Notes under the pieces: generated by a model
Told to the model about the DNA's origin: nothing
Seen by the model: only the letters and a program-made list of their open reading frames with translations
The model's database searches: none
Part shown: piece by piece, positions 30,058 to 38,314 of the stretch
How positions within the stretch are numbered: position 1 is the first letter of the stretch
Layout of the letters: each line of letters begins with the position of its first letter
NCBI GenBank assembly: GCA_017616675.1
Contig: JAFZXR010000052.1
Coordinates: 1-38,314, forward strand
Origin: Bacteroidales bacterium
GTDB taxonomy: Bacteria > Bacteroidota > Bacteroidia > Bacteroidales > F082
Length of the DNA stretch: 38,314 nucleotides
Reading direction: 5' to 3'
Made by a program: the position numbers and the translations under genes

Positions 30058-31460
30058 TGAAAATCAAGTTTATAGGCGCAGCAAAGGAAGTCACAGGCAG
30101 CAAGCATCTCCTCGTCACCGAAAAGGGCAAGAAGCTGCTGCTCGACTGCGGAATGTTTCAGGGTAAAGGTCTGGAGACCGATGCCATGAACCGCAACATA
30201 ATGGTGGAGCCGTCGGAGATTGACTGCATCATCCTGACGCATGCACATATTGACCATTCGGGACTCATACCTTATTTTTATAAGAAAGGATTCCGAGGTT
30301 CGGTGATATGCACTACGGCGACGCGAGAGCTGTGTTCTATAATGCTTCCCGACAGCGGTTTCATCCAGGAAAACGATACCCATTGGTTCAACAAGAAACG
30401 CTCGCGTCAGGGTTTGAAGCCGGTGGAGCCTATCTACACTGAGAAAGACGCCCGCGACTGCATGGAGCTTTTCATCACCACAGAGGTCAACAGACGTTTT
30501 TATATCGATAATAATATCAGTGTGAAGTTTTACAACACAGGTCATATGCTTGGCAGTGCCTGTGCCACCATCAGGGTTGATGAAAACGGACATATCACGC
30601 AGATAGGATATACAGGCGATATCGGTCGTTACAACAGCTATCTGCTCAAGGCGCCGAATGCTTTCCCGCAGTGCGATTATCTCATCACTGAGAGCACTTA
30701 CGGCGACAGGTTGCATCAGGATAGGGAAGGTGCTGAAGAACGACTGCTGGAGATCATCAATCATACTTGTGTTGAGAAAAAAGGCAAGCTTATCATCCCA
30801 TCGTTTGCCATTGGCAGGACGCAGGAGATAGTTTATATCTTGAATAACTTCTACAACGCCAATAAGTTACCTAGGATCCCGGTTTATGTCGACAGTCCGT
30901 TGGCTACCAATGCCACCGACATCTTCAGGATGCACCTTAACGAGTTTAACAAGGAGGTGGCCGAGGTGTTGCGTTACGACGACGACCCGTTCGGTTTCAA
31001 CAGTCTGCATTACATCACCGATGTGGCGAAGAGCAAGGCGTTGAACGAGACGAAGGAGCCGTGTATCATCATCTCGGCATCGGGCATGGCGGAGGCCGGA
31101 CGTATCAAACATCATCTGGCCAACAATATCGATAATCCTAAGAACTCGGTGCTTTCTATCGGTTACTGTGCTCCGACGACTCTTGGCGCGCGCATCGTGG
31201 CAGGCGAGAAGGATGTGTCGATTTTCGGCATGCCGCATAAGGTCAATGCCGACGTGTATAGCATCGACACTTTCAGTGGCCACGGCGACTACAGCGAGAT
31301 GGCTGAATATCTGAAATGCCAGAACCCTGAAAAGGTGAAGAAGGTGTTTATAGTGCACGGCGAGGCCAAGGTGCAGGAGAAATATGCCGCTTACCTCAAG
31401 AAAAACAACGGATTCAAGAATATCGTGATTCCTGAGCCGGGGGAGACGTTCAAAATTTAA
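30057..31460 (+). CDS. Metallo-beta-lactamase/beta-CASP family RNase-like protein
   Basis: The 467-residue cytoplasmic protein has the metal-binding signature HAHIDH (residues 62-67), then a second His in NTGHMLGSA and Asp in GYTGDIG. These are followed by the beta-CASP region with TESTYGDR, SFAIGRTQE, SASGMAEAGRI (from about 340) and VHGEAK (about 432). This is the bacterial YSH1/CPSF73-like group, expected to process or degrade RNA with two zinc ions. No KH or RNase J C-terminal domain is present. Its ATG uses the last A of the protease stop codon, so it may be translated by re-initiation from the C25-3 message. The stop is followed after 2 nt by a palindromic terminator. Confidence 0.9.
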   Translation: MKIKFIGAAKEVTGSKHLLVTEKGKKLLLDCGMFQGKGLETDAMNRNIMVEPSEIDCIILTHAHIDHSGLIPYFYKKGFRGSVICTTATRELCSIMLPDSGFIQENDTHWFNKKRSRQGLKPVEPIYTEKDARDCMELFITTEVNRRFYIDNNISVKFYNTGHMLGSACATIRVDENGHITQIGYTGDIGRYNSYLLKAPNAFPQCDYLITESTYGDRLHQDREGAEERLLEIINHTCVEKKGKLIIPSFAIGRTQEIVYILNNFYNANKLPRIPVYVDSPLATNATDIFRMHLNEFNKEVAEVLRYDDDPFGFNSLHYITDVAKSKALNETKEPCIIISASGMAEAGRIKHHLANNIDNPKNSVLSIGYCAPTTLGARIVAGEKDVSIFGMPHKVNADVYSIDTFSGHGDYSEMAEYLKCQNPEKVKKVFIVHGEAKVQEKYAAYLKKNNGFKNIVIPEPGETFKI

Positions 31461-31462
31461 CG

Positions 31463-31497
31463 GTAGGGGCGAATCATTATTCGCCCCTACATTTTTT
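31463..31497 (+). terminator. Terminator formed by palindromic element copy 5
   Basis: GTAGGGGCGAAT (31463-31474) and ATTCGCCCCTAC (31479-31490) form a perfect 12-bp stem around CATT, followed by A and six T. The 28-nt element is the best preserved family member outside coding DNA and shares its left arm exactly with the copy at 6889. It directly follows the beta-CASP stop and precedes the rnpB promoter. Confidence 0.88.
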
Positions 31498-31498
31498 A

Positions 31499-31529
31499 TT
31501 GAAGGATATTCAAAAATTTTGTATTTTTG
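31499..31529 (+). promoter_or_regulatory. Predicted promoter of rnpB
   Basis: TTG (31499-31501), a 20-nt spacer and TATTTTTG (31522-31529) fit the -33/-7 pattern, placing transcription start close to the RNA 5' end at about 31536. Confidence 0.6.
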
Positions 31530-31535
31530 CGCCCC

Positions 31536-31880
31536 GAAAGGCGATTGTCGCGGGCGGAGGTAACACTCCGCGTGAGGAAAGTCGGGACAGCGCAGAGCAC
31601 CATGCTTCCTAACGGGAAGGCGTCGGAGACGACGACAGACAGTGCCACAGAAAATAACCGCCCGCAAGGGTAAGGGTGAAAACGCGAGGTAAGAGCTCAC
31701 GCCGCGGCGCGGTGACGCGCCGCGGAGGTAAACCTTATGGGCTGCAAAACCAAATATACCGGCGATTAAGGGCTGCTCGTCCGAGCCGGGTGGGTAGGTT
31801 GCTAAAGCCTGACGGCGACGTCAGGATTAGAGAAATGACAATCACTCAGCAATGAGTACAGAATCCCGCTTATGCCTTTC
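31536..31880 (+). ncRNA. rnpB: RNase P RNA, bacterial type A
   Basis: The conserved core is visible in order: GAGGAAAGTCGGGAC (P4/J-region 5' strand), ACAGAAAATA, GGGTGAAAACGCGAGGTAAGA, a long GC-rich P12-like hairpin (GCCGCGGCGCG with its complement), then AGAGAAATGA and ACAGAATCCCGCTTAT at the 3' end. The ends GAAAGGC (31536-31542) and GCCTTTC (31874-31880) pair as helix P1. The RNA is the catalytic part of RNase P, which trims tRNA 5' leaders. Length, about 345 nt, is usual. It fills most of the gap between the beta-CASP and TPR genes. Confidence 0.93.
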
Positions 31881-31922
31881 TTTTGCCTTTGGATTTTTCG
31901 AAGTCCAAAGGCAAAATTTTTA
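31881..31922 (+). terminator. Rho-independent terminator of rnpB
   Basis: TTTTGCCTTTGGA (31881-31893) pairs with TCCAAAGGCAAAA (31904-31916), extended to a TTCG tetraloop, followed by six T. Confidence 0.88.
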
Positions 31923-31955
31923 TAATATTTCTGCAAAAAATCCGTTTTATTTTTG

Positions 31956-31963
31956 TATATTCG
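31956..31963 (+). promoter_or_regulatory. Possible -7 box (TATATTCG) of the TPR gene
   Basis: One mismatch from TAnnTTTG, 16 nt before the ATG at 31980. There is no clear -33 element; weak. Confidence 0.3.
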
Positions 31964-31979
31964 CAAAAAATTATTTTGT

Positions 31980-34900
31980 ATGTCTTTTTTGAAAAAAATA
32001 TTAGTCCTGTCGATATTCATAATCGCTGTAAGTTATTCATTATCAGCGCAAAAGAGGATGGAGAGCTACGACCCGGAATCGGTGTTCGCAGAGGCTAAGA
32101 CTCTTTTCGACAATATGAATTACAGCTCGGCGGCAGAACTTTTTCATAAATATCTCGACCTGACTAACGGTCAGAACACACAAAAGACAGTGGAAGCCAA
32201 GTTCTACGAGGCGGCATGCTCTTCTTACATGGGCGCGGGCGAGGAACAGCTGATGCTTTTCTCGAAGGAAAACCCGACGAGTGTATTTGCTCCGAGAGCC
32301 GACATGCTTTACGCCAACATGCTTTTCCAGAACAAGAAATACCGCGACGCGGTGAAGAGATACGAGGCTATCGACGAAGAGAGTCTGTCGGATGACGAGA
32401 AAGCTGAGCTTTATTTCAAGGAAGGCCTGGCATATTATCAGATAAATGAGATTGACAAAGCTGCTCCGTTGTTTTATAAAGCTGCATTCATGAATAGTCC
32501 GTATAAAGACGATGCACGCTACTATTACGCTCATATTCAATATGTTAATAAAAAATATGACGATGCGAAATTTCAATTTAAAAAGATTGAGAAGTCACCT
32601 AAATATAAGGATATCGTACCGGTTTACCTGATGCAGATCGATTATGTCGACGGCAACTATTCGTCGGTCACGACAGACGCCGACAAGGTGCTCGAGACTG
32701 CCCAAGGTCAGCGGAAAGTCGACATCGCACTGATAATCGCGGAGTCGTGGTATCAGCAGCAGGATTACGACAAGGCGATGCATTACTACGACATCGCGCG
32801 TGCCTCGACACGCAAGGCTTTTCCTCGTGAAGTCGACTTCAGAATCGGTTTTTGCAAGATGAAGCGAAACGATTTCGACGGCGCCATCGCCAACTTCCAG
32901 AATGTCACGAAGAAAATCAACAACGATGCCATCGCGCAGTACGCCTCATATTATCTTGCGCAGTGCTACATGAAGATGCATCAGGAGAAATTCGCCCGTA
33001 ACGCCTATCTGACGGCTTATAAAGACGATTTCGACCATGAGATGAGCGAAGATGCGCTGTTTAACTACGCGAAGCTGAGTTTCATAAGCGGCGTCGACCC
33101 GTTCAACGAGGCAGTGGCGCAGCTCGAGGATTATATCGACAACCATCCGGGTTCACCAAGAAGGGCAGAGGCCGAGAAGATGATAATCTATCTTTATCTA
33201 AACAATAAAGATTATAACAAAGCAATAGCGGCACTCGAGAAATATCCTAATCTTGACGCTGAGATGCAGAAAATCTACGCCCAGCTGACGTATAGCATCG
33301 GCATCGAGAGCTACGACAACCTTGACTACAACAAAGCCTCTAACTATCTTTATAAAACGGTCAACAACAAGCACGCTGACGCGAAGCTGAAGTCTGAGGC
33401 ATTGTATTGGCTCGCCGATACGCATGTCCAGATGAAGGACAACAATACGGCCGAGAACTACTATGTGGCTTTTCTGAAATCGAGCGGCTCGGGTCAGACC
33501 GAGATGCTTCCGCTGGCATATTATAACCTCGGATATATCTCGTATCAGAGAGGAAATTTCCCCGATGCGGTGAAGAATTTCAACTATTTCTTCAACATGG
33601 CGAAGGGTGACAAGGACTTCGAGTCGGATGCCTGGATGCGTATCGGCGACTGTTACTTCATGGAGCGTAACTACAACAAGGCTATCATCGCCTATAGCAA
33701 CGCCGTGAAGCTCGACAACAGCAACGCCGACTATGCCTTGTTCCAGCAGGGTATGGGCTATGGCGCTCTTGGCAACATGAACTCGAAGGTCGAATGCATG
33801 AACAACCTCACGAAGAACTACAAGACTTCGTCGTTCTACGACAGGGCGTTGTATGAAAAAGGCATGGCGCATCTGAGTGCCAACGACGAGCACGCGGCGA
33901 TAGCGGCGTTCAGTCAGCTGGTGAGGGAGCGTCCGAGGTCGGCCTATGCACGTCAGGGACAGATGAAGATAGGGATGCTCTATTACAATGGCAATCAATA
34001 TGATAACGCTTTGACGGCCTTGAAAAAAGTGGTCGACGACTACCCGAACACGGAGGAGTCACGCGAGGCGCTCAACATAATGAGAAGCATCTATATGGAG
34101 CAGAACCAGACTGCCGAGTTTTACCAGTACGTGCAGGCGAAGGGCATAGCGACGAGCGTGACGGAGCAGGACTCGGTTTCGTTTGCCACCGCTGAGAACT
34201 TCTTCCAACAGAATCAGTACGAGAGCGCTTTGAGAGCCGTCGACCAGTATATCGCGCAGTTCCCGAAGGGCGCCTACCTGCTGAAGATCAACTACTACGG
34301 CTTGACATCGTTGGAAAAGTTGGGTCGCAGCAGCGAGACGAAGCCATATCTGGAATATATCATCGCGCAGCCCGACAACGACTATACCGATAACGCGCTG
34401 TTGAAGCTGGCGGCAATGGAAAAGAGCGCCGGCGACCTCCGGAAGGCCAAGTCGTATTACGACAGAGTGCTTAATATCACTGAAAATCAAAAAGTTAAGA
34501 TGCAGGCTCTCGAGGGTGTGGCCGAGTGCTGCTATAAGATGGACGACTTTAACGCAGCCATCGAGAGGAGCAACCAGCTGGCTGCCATGCCTGACATCGG
34601 GCAGAGCCGTAAAAACCTGGTGAACTATATCGTCGGAATGTCGCTTTACAATAAAAACGAGTATTCGACGGCTTTGCCGAAGCTGCTTGAGTGTTCGAAG
34701 AAAGACCGCACCGAGCGTGGGGCTGAGGCGGCGTACCATGTGGTGCTGGCAAACTACAAGCTCGGCAACCTTACCGAGACCGAGGACAGGGTGTTTTACA
34801 TCTCCGACAACTTCAGCGGTTTCAGCTATTACGTGGCGATGTCGTTCATCACGCTGAGCGACGTGTATGTGGCAAAAGGCAACGTCTTCCAGGCAAAGGC

Positions 34901-35012
34901 GACGTTGCAGAGTATCATCGAGAACTATCCTGGCGGCGAGCCGAAGACCTTGGCGCAACAACGTCTGGCGGCCATCGAGAAAGATGAATCAAATAATGAG
35001 GAGGAGGAATGA
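31980..35012 (+). CDS. Large periplasmic tetratricopeptide-repeat protein
   Basis: I start at ATG 31980 (MSFLKKILVLSIFIIAVSYSL, signal peptide cut before QKR); the 27-nt longer reading is poorer. Nearly all of the 1010 residues are TPR/Sel1-like helical repeats, for example YRDAVKRYEAI, YDKAMHYYDIA, FPDAVKNFNYFF, YNKAIIAYSNAVKLD, YDNALTALKKVVDDYPN and FQAKATLQSIIENYPGG. The C-terminus is acidic (NNEEEE). There is no lipobox, enzymatic motif or membrane anchor after the signal peptide. TPR proteins are scaffolds; this one probably works in the periplasm. Its stop overlaps the start of the beta-barrel gene (ATGA), so I infer that the two proteins act together at the outer membrane. The family function is unknown to me. 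Confidence 0.82.
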   Translation: MSFLKKILVLSIFIIAVSYSLSAQKRMESYDPESVFAEAKTLFDNMNYSSAAELFHKYLDLTNGQNTQKTVEAKFYEAACSSYMGAGEEQLMLFSKENPTSVFAPRADMLYANMLFQNKKYRDAVKRYEAIDEESLSDDEKAELYFKEGLAYYQINEIDKAAPLFYKAAFMNSPYKDDARYYYAHIQYVNKKYDDAKFQFKKIEKSPKYKDIVPVYLMQIDYVDGNYSSVTTDADKVLETAQGQRKVDIALIIAESWYQQQDYDKAMHYYDIARASTRKAFPREVDFRIGFCKMKRNDFDGAIANFQNVTKKINNDAIAQYASYYLAQCYMKMHQEKFARNAYLTAYKDDFDHEMSEDALFNYAKLSFISGVDPFNEAVAQLEDYIDNHPGSPRRAEAEKMIIYLYLNNKDYNKAIAALEKYPNLDAEMQKIYAQLTYSIGIESYDNLDYNKASNYLYKTVNNKHADAKLKSEALYWLADTHVQMKDNNTAENYYVAFLKSSGSGQTEMLPLAYYNLGYISYQRGNFPDAVKNFNYFFNMAKGDKDFESDAWMRIGDCYFMERNYNKAIIAYSNAVKLDNSNADYALFQQGMGYGALGNMNSKVECMNNLTKNYKTSSFYDRALYEKGMAHLSANDEHAAIAAFSQLVRERPRSAYARQGQMKIGMLYYNGNQYDNALTALKKVVDDYPNTEESREALNIMRSIYMEQNQTAEFYQYVQAKGIATSVTEQDSVSFATAENFFQQNQYESALRAVDQYIAQFPKGAYLLKINYYGLTSLEKLGRSSETKPYLEYIIAQPDNDYTDNALLKLAAMEKSAGDLRKAKSYYDRVLNITENQKVKMQALEGVAECCYKMDDFNAAIERSNQLAAMPDIGQSRKNLVNYIVGMSLYNKNEYSTALPKLLECSKKDRTERGAEAAYHVVLANYKLGNLTETEDRVFYISDNFSGFSYYVAMSFITLSDVYVAKGNVFQAKATLQSIIENYPGGEPKTLAQQRLAAIEKDESNNEEEE

Positions 35013-36658
35013 TGAAAGCTAAAATATTGATAATCAGCATATTATTCGTTTTTATCGGATATCTCGCCAACGCACAGTCGCATAACGAGCACGTGACGGT
35101 CGAAGGATCTTATCGTCCGCAGATCAAGCGCTCGGAACGCCTGGTGAAGTCGCCCGAGAAGCCCGACAACGAGTTCAACATTCCGGAATACAAGACCGAT
35201 GTCAAGGACTTCAACTACAGTCATAGCATGGACATCGAAACGATGAGCGCCATGACGTATAAAGCCGACTATGGCGTGGAGAGCAAGAACAACTTCCTGA
35301 AGGCGGGTATTGGCACCGGCATGTCGCCGATTTTTCTGTTCCGCCATTATTCCGACCTGTCGAAAGACATGAGTCTTGGGGTGGGAGTGAAGCATTATTC
35401 CTCATGGATCGGCGTCAAGGACTATAAGAAGTCGTCGTTTATGAATAATGACTTTAACGTGATGACAGTCAATAAGTTCCGCGGCGGGCAGCTGCGTTCG
35501 TTTGCCGATTACAAATACGATATGTACCATCTTCGTGCTTACGAAGGCAAGAACGCCAACGGACGTAACATCCATTCGGTGAATGTGGGGGCGAAGTGGC
35601 TTTCCAACGGCTCCAGCTATCGCAGTCTTTATACCGAATTCGGCGGCGACTACCGTGCGACGTGGATTATGGGCGCCACCAGCGAGCATCATATCAATGC
35701 CAACGCGCATCTGGCTTATTCCGACAACTGGTTCAACGACAAAAACCTTGGCGATCTGCAGACAGGTGCTGCCGACATCGAGCTCAGCTATAACAACGTG
35801 TTTCAGAATCATCTGATGGTGGCGGTGAATCCTTATCTCACCCTCAACGGCGATTTCTATCATATCCACGCCGGTCTGCGTCTCGACCTCAAGACGGGCG
35901 ATAAGATGGGCTTGTATCCCGACATCTGGGGCAGTGTCTTCGTGCTCGACAACATCCTCGAGTTTTACGCCAAGCTCGGTGGCCGTTCGAAGATCAACAC
36001 TTTTGCCGATATCGTGGCCGAGAATCCTTTTGTGACAACGAATTTCACCAACTTCGGCGAGTTCGGATATGAGAAGACGAAACTCGACTTCCAGGGCGGC
36101 GTCAGGACCAAGCTGACCGAAGATATCGACGCGCACGTCGGCGTGCGTTACCGTAACATCAAAAACAGCGTGTTCTACGTCCCGGATCTCGACTATTATG
36201 CCACGTATTCCGACGATACCACCGTTTTTCATCTCCAGGCCTTCGACGTGGTGTTCCGCGACTATGGTGAAGTCAACATCCTCGCCGACGTGCGCTGGAA
36301 AGCCATGTATAAGCTGAATCTGGCCGCTGAATTATCGGTCAACAAATACACCAAGGAGAAGCCTTGGTACAAGCCGGAATACACCATGACGGTGCGTGCC
36401 GATTACCAGCTCGACGAGACGTGGAAGTTCAACGCTTCGACGACTGTCATGGGCAAACGTTGGGCCTTGGACCTCGACGGCGAAGCTGTCAAGCTGAAGC
36501 CGGCGTTCGACTTCCAGGTGGGCGCCGATTATCAGCTGCAGGAAGACCTTGTGGCTTTCGCCGAAATTCATAATCTTTTCCATCAAAAATACCAGCTTTA
36601 CTACAACTATCCGAGCATCGGATGTGAGGTTTTCGCAGGTATAAAATACCGCTTCTGA
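35009..36658 (+). CDS. Plug-less TonB-receptor-like outer-membrane beta-barrel
   Basis: The 549-residue protein has a signal peptide (to about residue 22, cut before QSHNEHV), then a short extended segment (EGSYRPQIKRSERLVKSP) and a long run of amphipathic strands ending in FAGIKYRF. The last third resembles the barrel end of TonB-dependent receptors (AEIHNLFHQKYQLYYNYPSIG), but no plug domain or TonB box is seen and the chain is short for a receptor. It may be a 14- to 18-strand barrel that docks with the TPR protein encoded just upstream. Either ATG 35009 or 35012 could start it; I give 35009, which overlaps the TPR stop. No ligand or function can be assigned. Confidence 0.78.
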   Translation: MMKAKILIISILFVFIGYLANAQSHNEHVTVEGSYRPQIKRSERLVKSPEKPDNEFNIPEYKTDVKDFNYSHSMDIETMSAMTYKADYGVESKNNFLKAGIGTGMSPIFLFRHYSDLSKDMSLGVGVKHYSSWIGVKDYKKSSFMNNDFNVMTVNKFRGGQLRSFADYKYDMYHLRAYEGKNANGRNIHSVNVGAKWLSNGSSYRSLYTEFGGDYRATWIMGATSEHHINANAHLAYSDNWFNDKNLGDLQTGAADIELSYNNVFQNHLMVAVNPYLTLNGDFYHIHAGLRLDLKTGDKMGLYPDIWGSVFVLDNILEFYAKLGGRSKINTFADIVAENPFVTTNFTNFGEFGYEKTKLDFQGGVRTKLTEDIDAHVGVRYRNIKNSVFYVPDLDYYATYSDDTTVFHLQAFDVVFRDYGEVNILADVRWKAMYKLNLAAELSVNKYTKEKPWYKPEYTMTVRADYQLDETWKFNASTTVMGKRWALDLDGEAVKLKPAFDFQVGADYQLQEDLVAFAEIHNLFHQKYQLYYNYPSIGCEVFAGIKYRF

Positions 36659-36719
36659 AATTTTTCGGAAAAAGGCGAAAATTTTAGCAAAAAAAGCTAA
36701 AAAAGCGTCATTTTTTTCA

Positions 36720-36749
36720 TTGTTATTTCAAAGAAATTTCTTAACTTTG
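36720..36749 (+). promoter_or_regulatory. Predicted promoter of gyrB
   Basis: TTG (36720-36722), a 19-nt spacer and TAACTTTG (36742-36749) fit the Bacteroidota pattern. The ATG is 47 nt further on. Confidence 0.65.
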
Positions 36750-36781
36750 CGAAGTTTATTTTTGAAATAATAATTGAATAG

Positions 36782-38314
<1,533 letters not shown>

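Noticed and set aside
31953..31979. Upstream alternative start for the TPR gene
   Set aside because: It adds nine residues ahead of the signal peptide and overlaps the possible -7 box.
33198..36232. Long minus-strand frames (33198-33998, 34059-34961, 35402-36232)
   Set aside because: All are antisense to the TPR and barrel genes; composition (His/Val/Arg-rich) is typical of reverse-strand shadows.
36682..36702. TTTTAGC/GCTAAAA hairpin after the barrel gene
   Set aside because: AT-rich stem with an A7 loop and no T-run directly after it; too weak to call a terminator.

Overview
This window looks like chromosome from an anaerobic member of the Bacteroidales (Bacteroidota). Reasons: TAnnTTTG-type -7 promoter boxes with few Shine-Dalgarno sequences; three large gingipain-like (family C25) proteases with C-terminal type IX secretion sorting domains; a TonB-dependent receptor with a carboxypeptidase-regulatory N-domain; an eukaryote-like GlgB; an indolepyruvate:ferredoxin oxidoreductase; and a fused ornithine/glycine-lipid-type acyltransferase. 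No tRNA, rRNA, CRISPR array, phage gene or transposase was seen.

Layout. 1-1290 (-): 5' part of iorA, cut by the window edge. 1450-4075 (+): bifunctional lipid acyltransferase, then two overlapping PspC/LiaF-type small membrane proteins closed by a hairpin terminator. 4232-12019 (+): a tight run of TonB-dependent receptor, oligopeptidase B, cytoplasmic GH13 amylase and glycogen branching enzyme, the last three joined by ATGA overlaps. 12093-13689 (+): two small outer-membrane beta-barrels, each with its own promoter. 13755-16432 (-): SlyD and a vWA-type membrane protein, facing a bidirectional terminator. 16559-19711 (+): GT9 heptosyltransferase-like protein, threonylcarbamoyl-AMP synthase and an S41 processing protease. 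19838-30057 (+): three consecutive secreted C25 proteases, the last overlapping a beta-CASP RNase gene. 31536-31880 (+): RNase P RNA. 31980-36658 (+): a large periplasmic TPR protein overlapping a plug-less outer-membrane barrel. 36797-38314 (+): gyrB, cut by the window edge.

The least expected signal is a family of short palindromes of 28 nt (12-nt arms around a 4-nt centre, outer arm GTAGRGRCG). Copies lie inside the open reading frames of oligopeptidase B, the GH13 amylase and the vWA protein (at least two copies there), and one sits just after the beta-CASP gene, where a T-run makes it a terminator. The copies are read in different phases and orientations, so different peptides result; this points to a DNA- or RNA-level mobile element rather than a protein motif. 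The vWA gene also holds an unrelated perfect 32-nt palindrome, a repeat of the TCATTCCGAGC type and a 16-bp distant inverted repeat. Two further signals are a 12-nt upstream box (TGTCGNANGTAT) at a fixed distance from the -7 element of several promoters, and the mosaic structure of the middle C25 protease, whose front half matches one neighbour and back half the other.
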